NCBI GenBank assembly: GCA_036266835.1
Contig: DATAXD010000026.1
Coordinates: 1-64,000, forward strand
DNA length: 64,000 nt
From: Galbitalea sp036266835
GTDB lineage: Bacteria > Actinomycetota > Actinomycetes > Actinomycetales > Microbacteriaceae
Direction of reading: 5' to 3'
Position 1 is the first letter of the stretch; every line of letters begins with the position of its first letter. The notes under the pieces are model-generated. The model was given only the letters and a program-made list of their open reading frames with translations, ran no database searches and was not told the origin of the DNA. This document shows positions 1-8,409 of the stretch, piece after piece. The position numbers and the translations under genes were made by a program.

Positions 1-178
1 GCAAATAGCTCGGCTCGACTCAGCACGAGCTTGTTGTACGCGGAGAACGCATAGGTCCAGGACACGCCATAGATCGTGCCTAAAGACGGACGACCCACGA
101 CGGCCCAAAGGAATCTGGGGTAAAGCGCCAGATCCCGGGCAACCGTGGAGGACCAGATTCGCCCTGCCCCATCCCTCC

Positions 179-283
179 TAACTCATGCGTTTCGCAGCGC
201 TCGCGAAAATTACCCGCGCAATGTCAAGGACCGACCGCACGCACCTCGAGTCCCGCATGACTTACGGCAGAAAGCATGAGTTA
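179..283. repeat. inverted repeat, arms TAACTCATGC / GCATGAGTTA
   Basis: Left arm 179-188 and right arm 274-283 are exact reverse complements. A third, imperfect copy (GCATGACTTACGG) lies at about 255-267. The same arms, extended to 12 bp, bound another intergenic element at 12325-12403, so this is probably a dispersed palindromic repeat family of this genome rather than a gene-specific operator. Confidence 0.6.
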
Positions 284-337
284 CGGGATAAGTAAGGCAC
301 CTGGGTTCGACGGGAATGCACGGTCCGGAGCGGCGGT

Positions 338-346
338 TGGTACAGT
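338..346 (+). promoter_or_regulatory. candidate extended -10 of the rib operon
   Basis: TGGTACAGT (TG-N plus TACAGT) ends five bases before the first base of the riboswitch P1 stem, which is where a -10 element should sit for a transcript starting at or just before the aptamer. No good -35 hexamer is visible at 16-18 bp upstream. This is inferred from sequence only. Confidence 0.4.
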
Positions 347-350
347 GTGA

Positions 351-483
351 GTGTGCTCCGGGGTCGGTGAGAGTCCGAACCGGTGGTAATAGTCCACGAG
401 CTGCACTGTCCTCAAAAAACGGCGCGGTTGACTCGGTGAAACTCCGAGACCGACGGTTAAAGTCCGGATGGGAGGCAGCACAC
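351..483 (+). ncRNA. FMN riboswitch (RFN element)
   Basis: All RFN landmarks are readable. Closing stem P1 pairs GTGTGCT (351-357) with AGCACAC (477-483). The conserved core segments GGTCGGTGAGAGTCC, ACCGGTGGTAATAGTCC, GACTCGGTGAAACTCCGAG and GACGGTTAAAGTCCGGATG follow in the expected order. It lies 63 bases upstream of ribD and the rib genes behind it are closely spaced, so FMN should feed back on the whole operon. No strong terminator hairpin with a T run follows, so control at the level of translation or Rho-type termination is as likely as intrinsic termination; that part is inference. Confidence 0.96.
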
Positions 484-546
484 AGCATGTAGCGACGGTT
501 CGCGCATACTCCTAGATCATCCCCGGAGCCTCAAGAAGAGGACCGG

Positions 547-1587
547 ATGGACGAGATCACGATCGAGAAGGCGATGCGCCATGCGCTCGACCTTGCCTCG
601 CGAGGTCCCGCGACCGGCGAAAACCCGCAGGTCGGATGCGTGCTCCTCGACGCATCCGGAACCATTGTCGCCGAGGGCTGGCACCGCGGCGTCGGAACAC
701 CCCACGCCGAAGTCGACGCGATGAGCAAACTCGACGACGCAGCCGGACTCACGGCCGTCGTCACGCTCGAGCCGTGCAATCACACCGGCCACACCGGCCC
801 ATGCTCCGAAGCGCTCATCGCTGCCGGTGTCACCGAGGTGTATTTCGCCGTTGCGGACCCCGGCGAGCGTTCCCGTGGCGGGGCAGAACGGCTGGCCGAA
901 GCCGGCGTCACAGTCACCGGCGGCATCCTTCGCGACGAGGCAGAGGAATTCCAGCACAAGTGGCTGACCGCCGAGCGCAACCGCCGCCCCTACGTCACCG
1001 TGAAGTGGGCGTCCACGATCGACGGTCGCGCTGCCGCGCAGGATGGCAGCAGCCGGTGGATTACTGGGACGGCAGCGCGCCAGCGTGTGCACGAGCAACG
1101 CTCCGCGAGCGACGCGATCGTCGTCGGCACGGGCACTGTTGCCGCCGATAACCCGTCGCTGACCGCGAGAGGCGATGCCGGCGAGCTGATGGAGCACCAG
1201 CCGATCGCCGTCGTCATCGGTACTACGCACGTCCCGCCCGACGCGAAACTGCACGGCCACCCCGGCGGGCTTATCCAATTGCCGACGCACGATCTGCAGG
1301 CAGCGCTCGGTGATCTGTTCGATCGCGGACTACGCCGCGTGTACGTAGAGGGCGGGCCGACGCTCGAAAGCGCGCTCATCGCCGCCGACCTGGTCGACGA
1401 ATACGCGATCTATCTGGCGCCGGCGCTCCTCGGGGGCGACAAGCTCGCGATCGGCGACATCGGCGCGGACAGCATGCCCGACATCCGACGGCTCGACATC
1501 CGCGGCATCGAACAGCTCGGCAACGACCTGCTCATCTCGGCACGACCAGCACGAGCTGCGGCACGACCAGCAAGACACGACCGGTAG
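547..1587 (+). CDS. ribD: bifunctional riboflavin biosynthesis deaminase/reductase RibD
   Basis: Catalyses deamination of 2,5-diamino-6-ribosylamino-4(3H)-pyrimidinone 5'-phosphate, then NADPH-dependent reduction of the ribosyl side chain. The N-terminal cytidine-deaminase-like domain shows the zinc ligands His53 in HAE (53-55), Cys77 in the PC motif and Cys86, with Glu55 as proton donor. The C-terminal DHFR-like reductase domain starts near residue 148 (TVKWASTIDGR) and contains GTGTVAADNPSLTAR at about 195-209. Length (346 aa) is normal apart from a short Arg/Ala-rich tail. It is the first gene behind the FMN riboswitch; ribE starts 12 bases after its stop. Confidence 0.96.
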   Translation: MDEITIEKAMRHALDLASRGPATGENPQVGCVLLDASGTIVAEGWHRGVGTPHAEVDAMSKLDDAAGLTAVVTLEPCNHTGHTGPCSEALIAAGVTEVYFAVADPGERSRGGAERLAEAGVTVTGGILRDEAEEFQHKWLTAERNRRPYVTVKWASTIDGRAAAQDGSSRWITGTAARQRVHEQRSASDAIVVGTGTVAADNPSLTARGDAGELMEHQPIAVVIGTTHVPPDAKLHGHPGGLIQLPTHDLQAALGDLFDRGLRRVYVEGGPTLESALIAADLVDEYAIYLAPALLGGDKLAIGDIGADSMPDIRRLDIRGIEQLGNDLLISARPARAAARPARHDR

Positions 1588-1599
1588 AAGGGCAGACGA

Positions 1600-2388
1600 A
1601 TGTTCACCGGAATCATCGAAGAGGTAGGCCAGGTCAGCGCCTGGGAGCCCACGGCCGACGCCGCGCGAATCACGATCACCGCACCGCTTGCGGTGACGGA
1701 CGTGAAACACGGTGACTCGATCTCGGTCAGCGGTGTCTGTCTGACCGTCGTCGATCAGGGCGACGATTGGTTCACAGCGGATGTGATGGCCGAGTCGATC
1801 GAGATGAGCACGCTGGCGGACATCCAGCCCGGTGATCGCGTGAATCTCGAGCGCGCTGCGAAGGTTGGCGACCGCATCGGCGGACACATCGTGCAGGGCC
1901 ACATCGACGGTACGGCCGAGATCCTCAGCGCGACCGACGGCAGCGCCTGGCGCGTCCTGCGTCTCACTCTTCACCGCGACCTCGCGCCACTCGTCGCTCG
2001 CAAGGGATCAATCGCCATCGACGGCATCTCGCTCACCGTGAGCGCTGTCGGTGACGACTGGTTCGAAGTCTCACTCATCCCGGAGACGCTCGAGGCGACA
2101 ACCCTGGGATCGCGTGGCATTGGCGACCTGGTCAACATCGAGACGGATATCCTCGCGAGGCAGGTGCAGCGGATGCTCCTGCTCGGCGACACGGCTGCGG
2201 GCGGCGACCACGACGGCCGCAGCTCGGTCAGCCCACCGCCGCAACGGATCGGGTTCTCGGCGGGAGCCTCGATTCGACCTTCGGCGCACTCGACCATCGG
2301 GTCGGCCCGCTCGACCATCGACGACGGCGCCTCGACCACCGCACTTCATCACGACACAGCAACATCCACTGAAAGGACACCGTCATGA
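1600..2388 (+). CDS. ribE: riboflavin synthase alpha chain with long C-terminal tail
   Basis: Dismutates two 6,7-dimethyl-8-ribityllumazine molecules into riboflavin and a pyrimidinedione. The hallmark N-terminus MFTGIIEEVG is present, and two lumazine-binding repeats are visible: repeat 1 with SVSGVCLTV at 42-50 and repeat 2 with AIDGISLTV at 139-147, joined by GHIVQGHID at 95-103. The fold should end near residue 195. The remaining 65 residues or so are a Ser/Thr/Ala/Pro-rich, low-complexity tail not usual for the family. The stop overlaps the ribBA start (ATGA), indicating translational coupling. Confidence 0.94.
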   Translation: MFTGIIEEVGQVSAWEPTADAARITITAPLAVTDVKHGDSISVSGVCLTVVDQGDDWFTADVMAESIEMSTLADIQPGDRVNLERAAKVGDRIGGHIVQGHIDGTAEILSATDGSAWRVLRLTLHRDLAPLVARKGSIAIDGISLTVSAVGDDWFEVSLIPETLEATTLGSRGIGDLVNIETDILARQVQRMLLLGDTAAGGDHDGRSSVSPPPQRIGFSAGASIRPSAHSTIGSARSTIDDGASTTALHHDTATSTERTPS

Positions 2389-3683
2389 GCCTCACCGACA
2401 TCCCAACCGCGATCGGCGCGCTGAGCGAGGGTAGGCCCGTCATCGTGGTCGACAACGAGAGCCGCGAAAACGAGGGCGACCTTCTGATCGCGGCCCAGTT
2501 CGCAACGCAGGAGTGGCTGGCGTTCATGATCCGCTACACCTCCGGCTATCTCACGGCTCCGATGACTCACGAGATCGCCGACCGACTCGAGCTGCCGCTG
2601 ATGGTGCTCGACAACCAGGATCCACTGAGAACCGCGTACACGATCTCCGTGGATGCCGCCGACCGCAAGAGCACCGGCATCAGCGCGGCCGAGCGAGCGC
2701 ACACGCTGCGGGTCCTCGCCGACATTGATTCGACTCCGGCCAGCCTCAACCGGCCGGGCCACGTCATCCCGCTGCGTGCGGTCGACGGCGGCGTGCGATC
2801 GCGTCCCGGACACACCGAGGCCACGATCGACCTGCTCAAACTTGCGGGCCTGATCCCCGTGGGCGCGATCGGCGAGATCGTTCGCGACGACGGCGAGATG
2901 ATGCGACTGCCCGAGATGATCGCGTTCGGCGAGGAGCACGACATCCCGGTCGTCACCATCGAGGCGCTGATCGACTACCTGCAGGAGTGGCACTGCGACA
3001 CCGAGATTCCGATGAGCATCCCGATCCCGGAGAGCCCGCGTTCGATCTTCGAGGTCGAGACGAGTGTGCCGACGGAGCACGGAACGTTCCGGTTCCGCGC
3101 CTATCGCGACCGCCAGACCGGTGCAGACCATCTCGCGATCATCAAGGGATACCCGAAGAACGGCACGCTGTTGCGCGTCCACTCCGAGTGCCTCACCGGC
3201 GAGGTCTTCTCGTCTGAGAAGTGCGAGTGCGGCCCTCAGTTGGATGCCGCACTTGACGCGATCCAGGAGAACGGCGGCATCGTCATATACATGCGCGGTC
3301 ACGAGGGCCGTGGCATCGGTCTCATCAACAAGCTGAAGGCTTACCGACTCCAGGAAGACGGTCTCGACACGCTCGACGCCAACCTCGCACTCGGCTTCCC
3401 AGCCGACGGCCGTGACTATGGCGCGGCTGTGAGCATCCTCGAGGACCTCGGGATCTCCGAGGTGCGGGCCATCACGAACAACCCAGAGAAGCTGCGGCAG
3501 CTCGGCGAGCGCGGGATCAAGGTCATCGAACGGGTACCGCTGGTCGTGGGTGTGGGCGAGTATAACGAGAAGTACCTTGGCGCCAAGCGCGACCGCATGG
3601 GGCACGTGCTGCCCGACGACGAGACCCTCGACGGGCATGTCCTGGCCGGACAGGGCCCCGCCGGACAGGGCGCCGGCAAGTGA
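2385..3683 (+). CDS. ribBA: 3,4-dihydroxy-2-butanone 4-phosphate synthase / GTP cyclohydrolase II
   Basis: Supplies both precursors of lumazine: the C4 unit from ribulose 5-phosphate and the pyrimidine from GTP. The N-terminal RibB domain (about 1-203) has RENEGD at 27-32, RKSTGISAAER at 94-104 and GHTEA at 142-146. The C-terminal RibA domain (about 220-415) has the zinc cysteines Cys269, Cys280 and Cys282 and the RGHEGRGIGL motif at 304-313; the His variant of that motif is common in actinobacteria. A Gly/Gln-rich tail ends the protein. It overlaps ribE by 4 bases and ribH by 4 bases (GTGA). Confidence 0.97.
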   Translation: MSLTDIPTAIGALSEGRPVIVVDNESRENEGDLLIAAQFATQEWLAFMIRYTSGYLTAPMTHEIADRLELPLMVLDNQDPLRTAYTISVDAADRKSTGISAAERAHTLRVLADIDSTPASLNRPGHVIPLRAVDGGVRSRPGHTEATIDLLKLAGLIPVGAIGEIVRDDGEMMRLPEMIAFGEEHDIPVVTIEALIDYLQEWHCDTEIPMSIPIPESPRSIFEVETSVPTEHGTFRFRAYRDRQTGADHLAIIKGYPKNGTLLRVHSECLTGEVFSSEKCECGPQLDAALDAIQENGGIVIYMRGHEGRGIGLINKLKAYRLQEDGLDTLDANLALGFPADGRDYGAAVSILEDLGISEVRAITNNPEKLRQLGERGIKVIERVPLVVGVGEYNEKYLGAKRDRMGHVLPDDETLDGHVLAGQGPAGQGAGK

Positions 3684-4153
3684 GCGGATCGGGAGCGCCC
3701 GAGATCGAGCACACCGATGGCACCGGGCTGAAGGTGACGATCGTCGCCGCGCAGTGGCACGAGAACATCGCGACCGGACTGTTGGAGGGTGCGCGGCGAG
3801 CACTGCATGCCTCTGGAGTCGAGATCACCGAGGTTCGAGTGCCCGGGAGTTTCGAACTTCCCGTAGTTGCAAAGGCTGCCCTCGAAGCGGGGGCGGATGC
3901 GGTGGTAGCGCTCGGCGTCATCGTGCGCGGCGCAACACCGCACTTCGAGTACGTCTCCGATGCCGCCACCAGCGGCCTCACGCGCGTGAGCGTCGACACC
4001 GGAAAGCCGATCGGATTCGGACTGCTGACTCTCGACGACGAACAGCAGGGGCTGGATCGCGCAGGGCTCCCCGACTCGAAAGAGGATAAGGGCGCCGCGG
4101 CGGCAGAAGCTGCGGTCGCGACAGCAGTGTTGTTACGTTCGATGCGAGGCTGA
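3680..4153 (+). CDS. ribH: 6,7-dimethyl-8-ribityllumazine synthase
   Basis: Condenses 5-amino-6-ribitylaminouracil with dihydroxybutanone phosphate to lumazine, the substrate of RibE. The family signatures VPGSFELP (about 54-61) and ALGVIVRGATPHFEYV (77-92, with catalytic His88) are intact, followed by GLLTLDDEQQGLDRAG. The protein is 157 aa, the usual length. It starts at a GTG that overlaps the ribBA stop as GTGA, so expression is probably coupled to ribBA translation. It completes the riboflavin operon. Confidence 0.96.
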   Translation: MSGSGAPEIEHTDGTGLKVTIVAAQWHENIATGLLEGARRALHASGVEITEVRVPGSFELPVVAKAALEAGADAVVALGVIVRGATPHFEYVSDAATSGLTRVSVDTGKPIGFGLLTLDDEQQGLDRAGLPDSKEDKGAAAAEAAVATAVLLRSMRG

Positions 4154-4155
4154 GG

Positions 4156-5040
4156 ATGACGCTCATCGTGCTGGGATCAGCGAATCGCGACTACACCGTG
4201 CTAGTCGAACGGCACCCGCAGCCGGGAGAAACCGTTCTCGGTGGATCCCTGTCGGTCGCAACCGGTGGCAAGGGAGCGAACCAGGCTGTCGCCGCGGCGC
4301 GTGCCGGGGCGAAGCCCATCTTCGTCGGGGCGGTGGGCACCGATTCGGTTGGCGCGGACATCCTTGCCGACCTGGCTGCCCGCGGAGTCGAGACTTCGGC
4401 CGTCGCCAGAGCCGCGCAGCCAACCGGAATTGCGCTGATTCAGGTCGACAGCAGCGGGGAGAACACGATCGTCGTCGCCGCGGGCGCCAACGCGACGCTC
4501 GACCCCGCGGCAACGGCAGCCGTGGTCGCAGGGCTCGCCGACGAATCCGCCGTGCTCCTCTGCCAGCTGGAGATTCCGCCCGAAGTTGTCTCGGCAGCGG
4601 CATCCGAAGTCGAAAGAGTGCACGGTCGCTTCGTCCTCAACCTGTCACCGTCGCGCTACGTCTCACCCAAGCTTCTCGCGCTCGCCGACCCGGTCATCCT
4701 GAATCGGGCCGAAGCGTCTGACCTCGCGGGCAGCGCGATCGACGGCCCTGCAGATGCCATCACGATCGCCCGCCGCCTGCTCACCACGTGCGTGTCCGTC
4801 GTGATCACGCTGGGTGAGGATGGTGTCGTCGTCGGCGAGACGACCGGAGTCACCCACCTCGACGCCGAACGTGTCACGGTCGTCGATTCGACCGGCGCCG
4901 GCGATGCGTTTGCCGGAACCCTGGCGGCGGCGCTGGCGACCGGCTCTGCGCTAACGGATGCGGCCAAAGCCGGACTCGCGGCGGGAACCGCAGCAGTCCA
5001 GCACCCAGGCGCGCAACCGCCGTTCCAGCCGCAGCTCTAG
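4156..5040 (+). CDS. ribokinase-like PfkB family sugar kinase
   Basis: A 294-aa PfkB-family kinase closest in motifs to ribokinase: GSANRDYTV at the N-terminus, the substrate-binding GGKGANQAVAAARAG (37-51) and the C-terminal DSTGAGDA (244-251) with catalytic Asp250. It starts two bases after ribH, so it is part of the rib transcript. A role in supplying ribose 5-phosphate, hence ribulose 5-phosphate for RibB, fits the setting but is inference. Another pentose or nucleoside could be the true substrate. Its stop overlaps by 4 bases the stop of the convergent gene on the minus strand. Confidence 0.88.
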   Translation: MTLIVLGSANRDYTVLVERHPQPGETVLGGSLSVATGGKGANQAVAAARAGAKPIFVGAVGTDSVGADILADLAARGVETSAVARAAQPTGIALIQVDSSGENTIVVAAGANATLDPAATAAVVAGLADESAVLLCQLEIPPEVVSAAASEVERVHGRFVLNLSPSRYVSPKLLALADPVILNRAEASDLAGSAIDGPADAITIARRLLTTCVSVVITLGEDGVVVGETTGVTHLDAERVTVVDSTGAGDAFAGTLAAALATGSALTDAAKAGLAAGTAAVQHPGAQPPFQPQL

Positions 5041-5696
5041 CGGCCGGGCTGCGGAAACTGTGGAACCGGCCGCGTGAGCGCGGGCACTGTGTGGTGCGTC
5101 AGGAGCCCGTCCACAATGGTCACCGCACGCGAGTAGTAGGGCGTGTAGTAGTCCGGATTGGCATTGCCTTGAACGAGGTGCGCCACCTGCGTGGGTGTCA
5201 GCTTCTGCCATCCGGCAATGCCGAACATGTGCTGAAAGAAGTAGTACGAGGCGCTGTACGGATTCATCCGTTGCGCAACGGGTCCCCAGTTTGAGCGCTG
5301 CTGGAAGATGCCGCGGCTGTCTGGTCCGGCGGAATCACCGTAGGTGAGATTGCGCAGTCCCGATTCGCCAATCGCCGTCATCACCCCGATATCCATGGCC
5401 TTCGTGTCGCCGCCCCACTTCTGCGCACCCCGGATCACCCAGGCCGCGTTGACGAGTTCGGCCTGGCAGTATCCGCCGATCGGCCCCGGGGGAACGCTGA
5501 GCTGGCCCACGACCACATCCGCGGCAGCGGGACAGGCCGGAGCCGTCGGCTGCGCCTGCGGCGCAGGCTTCGGGCTCAACACGAAGTAGGCGATCAGGCC
5601 GAGCACGACCAGCAGCCCGATCGGAACCAGAAGCTTCAGCAGGAGGCGATCTCCGCGTTTCGCGCGGCGGCTGGGGGCGGTAGGGCGGCGAGCCAT
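5037..5696 (-). CDS. membrane-anchored lysozyme/transglycosylase-like protein
   Basis: A basic N-terminus is followed by one membrane segment (about 18-41), a Pro/Ala/Gln linker and an extracytoplasmic domain of about 160 residues. That domain holds GVMTAIGESGLRNLTYGD (Glu111) and DSRGIFQQRSNWGP, a pattern of the SLT/goose-lysozyme-like superfamily in which the Glu is the acid catalyst. It is therefore probably a peptidoglycan lytic enzyme held at the outer face of the membrane; the enzymatic assignment rests on these motifs alone. Its ATG overlaps the stop of the upstream ABC permease (ATGA), placing it last in a four-gene operon. Confidence 0.7.
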   Translation of the reverse strand: MARRPTAPSRRAKRGDRLLLKLLVPIGLLVVLGLIAYFVLSPKPAPQAQPTAPACPAAADVVVGQLSVPPGPIGGYCQAELVNAAWVIRGAQKWGGDTKAMDIGVMTAIGESGLRNLTYGDSAGPDSRGIFQQRSNWGPVAQRMNPYSASYYFFQHMFGIAGWQKLTPTQVAHLVQGNANPDYYTPYYSRAVTIVDGLLTHHTVPALTRPVPQFPQPGR

Positions 5697-6541
5697 CAGT
5701 GCAGGAACAGCGCCCGGAGCCGCCTCGTCGTAAAGATGAGACCGAGCGCGATCATGACCGCGAAGTACAGGACGTGCCAGAGCAACCCGAGGCTCAGGTC
5801 ACCGGTAGTGAGCCCGCGGATGAGCTCGACACCGTGCCAGAGCGGCAGCGCCTCGATGATGTACTGCATCACCGGCGGGTAAACGGTGACCGGATAGAAG
5901 GTGGCCGAGAAGATGAACATCGGCAGCATGACGAAGTTGATCCAGTCCATCTGCTGGAACGTCTTCATGTAGCTGGTGATGCCCATCCCGAGGCTCGCGA
6001 ATCCGAAGGCGATCAGCGCAACAGCGGGAAGCGCGAGAATCGCCGTCCAGGCGAGATTCAGTCCGAACAACTGCATAACGATCATGAAACCCGCCGCGTA
6101 GAGCAGTCCGCGAAGAAGTGCGAACGCAATCTCGCCGAGTGCCACGTCGAACGGACCAATGGATGTGGCGAGCATCCCCTCGTACAACTTGCCGTAGTTC
6201 ATCTTGAAGAAGACGTTCCAGGTCGAGTCGTAGATGGCCCCGTTCATTGCCGAAACCGCGAGTAACGCCGGAGCGATGTATGCGGCATAGGGAATGTGCG
6301 CGCCCGACGCGGTCGTCACCGTGCCGATCAGCGATCCGAGGCCGACGCCGAGCGACAACAGGTAGAACACCGGCTCGAAGAATCCGCTCAGCACCACCCA
6401 GTAATTCGACGTGCGTGTCGCGAGAAGACCACGGCCGAGCACGGCACGAGAGTTGCCCGCATAGATCGCGCCGAGGAATCTTGTGCGCCCCGTCGGAGGC
6501 ATCAGCGCCGGCGAGTTGGGCAGGCTGGATGTCGTGGTCAC
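5696..6541 (-). CDS. ABC-2 type transporter permease (drug exporter type)
   Basis: A 281-aa permease of the ABC-2 (DrrB/NodJ-like) family with about six hydrophobic segments and the typical late sequence MFIFSATFYPVTVYP...LPLWHGVELIRG. The start chosen is the GTG at 6541 (VTTTSSLPN), which overlaps the previous permease stop as GTGA. A longer open frame upstream lies wholly inside that gene and is not credible. With the neighbouring permease and ATPase it forms a heteromeric exporter; the substrate cannot be read from sequence. Confidence 0.9.
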   Translation of the reverse strand: MTTTSSLPNSPALMPPTGRTRFLGAIYAGNSRAVLGRGLLATRTSNYWVVLSGFFEPVFYLLSLGVGLGSLIGTVTTASGAHIPYAAYIAPALLAVSAMNGAIYDSTWNVFFKMNYGKLYEGMLATSIGPFDVALGEIAFALLRGLLYAAGFMIVMQLFGLNLAWTAILALPAVALIAFGFASLGMGITSYMKTFQQMDWINFVMLPMFIFSATFYPVTVYPPVMQYIIEALPLWHGVELIRGLTTGDLSLGLLWHVLYFAVMIALGLIFTTRRLRALFLH

Positions 6542-7344
6542 GAGTTCAACCTCTTCGCAAACGAACGCGCGGCCAGAATCCAGCAGACGCCCGCGATGAG
6601 AACAAGGTAGGCCACGTGCACCGCCGTTAACCATGCCGGCTCGGCCATGCCGTAGCTGAGCACACGCCCGAGTTGCGTTCCGTGCCAGAGGGGTGAAATC
6701 CATCCGATCCATTGCAGATAGATCGGCAGTGCCGTGATCGGAAAGAACGTACCCGAGAACAGGAACATCGGCATGAGGATGAACCGCTGGATGATCGCCA
6801 TCTGCCCGTGGTCATCTTTGACTGTGGAGGTGTACGCCATGATCGCGATCCCGACCGCCATGCCGGTGAGCACCGCGACGAGGATGTCGAACACGCCCTC
6901 GACCCGAGGCACCGCCCCGAACAGCAGCATGAACACGTAGTAGACACCGACGGTCGGGAACATGCGGATGAACACGCTGATGACCATGCCACCGACGATC
7001 TGCCTGGCGGCGATCGGTGCCGAGTTCATCGCAAAGAAGATCGGATTCCACTTGAAGCCCATGAGCACGGGATACGAGAACTCCTCCGACGCGACCGTGA
7101 CCGCTGCGCTCGCGAGCAGGGCGGGTGCGACGAACTCGAGATAGGTCGCTCCGTCGACATTTGCCGAGATGAGTCGCGCCAGACCGACACCCAGGCCGAA
7201 CAGGTAGAGCAGCGGGTTGCCGAATCCGGTGACCAGCAAGGTCTGCAGGTAGGCGCGCATCGCCCGCAGCCGGTGTTCGGCGACGTAGATCGCGCCCCAG
7301 CGGCGAGCGTTTGCCCCGGCCCCCGAGCTTGATGAAGCGCTCAT
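6538..7344 (-). CDS. ABC-2 type transporter permease (drug exporter type)
   Basis: A 268-aa integral membrane protein paralogous to the next permease, with about six membrane segments and the matching motif MFLFSGTFFPITALP...ISPLWHGTQLGR. Two different permeases encoded side by side indicate a heterodimeric membrane channel. The ATG overlaps the stop of the ATPase gene (ATGA, 7341-7344) and the stop overlaps the next GTG, so the three transporter genes are translationally coupled. Confidence 0.9.
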   Translation of the reverse strand: MSASSSSGAGANARRWGAIYVAEHRLRAMRAYLQTLLVTGFGNPLLYLFGLGVGLARLISANVDGATYLEFVAPALLASAAVTVASEEFSYPVLMGFKWNPIFFAMNSAPIAARQIVGGMVISVFIRMFPTVGVYYVFMLLFGAVPRVEGVFDILVAVLTGMAVGIAIMAYTSTVKDDHGQMAIIQRFILMPMFLFSGTFFPITALPIYLQWIGWISPLWHGTQLGRVLSYGMAEPAWLTAVHVAYLVLIAGVCWILAARSFAKRLNS

Positions 7345-8267
7345 TCGATCAGGCTCCTTCCGGTGAGGCGAAGGAAGACGTCCTCCAGGCTAGACCGCCG
7401 CACCAGGCTGGTGATCGGGTTGAGTCCGCGCTTGACGATCTCGGCGAGTTCCGCTTCGCCGTTGTCGCTGTACACGAGGATGCGGTCGGGGAGCACCTCG
7501 AGCCGGTCCCCGATGCCCTGCAGCTTCTTCGCGACCTGCGCGTTGCGGTCGGATCCGAAGCGCACCTCGACGACCTCGCGAGTCGAGTACTTCTTGATCA
7601 GCGAGGCGGGCGTGCCCTCGGCCATGATCGTGCCCTTGTCGACGACGACCAGGCGATCGCAGAGCTGCTCCGCCTCATCCATGTAATGGGTCGTGAGCAC
7701 GAGAGTCGTGCCCTGTTCCTTCAGGCGGAACAGGCGGTCCCACAGGATGTGGCGAGCCTGCGGATCGAGCCCGGTCGTCGGTTCATCCAGGAGCAGGATG
7801 CGCGGGTCGTTAACGAGGGCTCTCGCGATCGTGAGGCGGCGCTTCATTCCGCCCGACAGGTCATCGACGCGAGACTTCGCCCGATCCGACAGTTGGGCGA
7901 ATTCGAGCAACTCGTCGGCGCGCTTCGTCACCTGGCGGTACGGAATGCCGAAGTACCGCCCGTATACGATGAGGTTGTCCCTGACCCGCAACTCCATGTC
8001 GAGATTGTCGGACTGCGGAACGACGCCGAGCTGCGCACGGATCTCGGGTCCGTAGTTGTTCGGGTCGAGCCCGAGGATCGTAAGCGATCCGCTGGTGCGC
8101 GTGGACACTGCGCCGACCATCCGCATCGTCGTCGACTTGCCCGCGCCGTTCGGGCCGAGCAGTCCAAACGACTCTCCGGGTGCCACCGTGAACGAGATGC
8201 CGTCTACGGCGGCGAAGTCCTTGTACTTTTTGGTCAGCAAGGAGGCGGTAATCACGGCTTCTGGCAC
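7341..8267 (-). CDS. ABC transporter ATP-binding protein, DrrA-like
   Basis: The nucleotide-binding subunit of the ABC-2 exporter. Walker A GLLGPNGAGKST, the signature LSGGMKRRLTIARAL, Walker B ILLLDEPTTGLDP and the switch His in LTTHYMDEAEQL are all intact, followed by a DrrA-type C-terminal domain. The start is taken as GTG 8267 (308 aa). The open frame continues about 100 codons upstream but there overlaps the divergent gene and has no similarity to ABC proteins. GTG at 8258 is a second possible start. The 142-base space to the divergent exporter gene must hold promoters for both directions. Confidence 0.92.
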   Translation of the reverse strand: MPEAVITASLLTKKYKDFAAVDGISFTVAPGESFGLLGPNGAGKSTTMRMVGAVSTRTSGSLTILGLDPNNYGPEIRAQLGVVPQSDNLDMELRVRDNLIVYGRYFGIPYRQVTKRADELLEFAQLSDRAKSRVDDLSGGMKRRLTIARALVNDPRILLLDEPTTGLDPQARHILWDRLFRLKEQGTTLVLTTHYMDEAEQLCDRLVVVDKGTIMAEGTPASLIKKYSTREVVEVRFGSDRNAQVAKKLQGIGDRLEVLPDRILVYSDNGEAELAEIVKRGLNPITSLVRRSSLEDVFLRLTGRSLIE

Positions 8268-8409
8268 GATTTCGAGCCTACCCTCCGGCCCCGACGCTCG
8301 AAGTGCGAGTGACTCCCGCGGGACGATGCGACCCGCTCCCTGCGGATGGTTGGATCGGATGTACGCCCAAACAGGCGGTTCACATGAAGTCCGGACGAAG
8401 CTAACTACC

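Larger units (their letters stand above)
1..350. other. left-edge region without a confident gene
   Basis: No complete gene can be supported here. Reading the minus strand from about base 98 (GTG) to base 1 gives an open, protein-like stretch (VGRPSLGTIYGVSWTYAFSA and onward) that could be the 5' end of a leftward gene cut by the window edge. It has no clear ribosome binding site, so it is only a possibility. Bases 179-283 hold an inverted repeat described separately, and the right end holds the promoter region of the riboflavin operon. Confidence 0.3.

Noticed and set aside
210..488. Minus-strand open frames of 92 and 66 residues
   Set aside because: They are the complement of the FMN riboswitch.
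2349..3803. 484-residue open frame on the minus strand across ribBA
   Set aside because: It lies antisense to a gene with all catalytic residues; its translation has no family features and comes from the high-GC third-position pattern.
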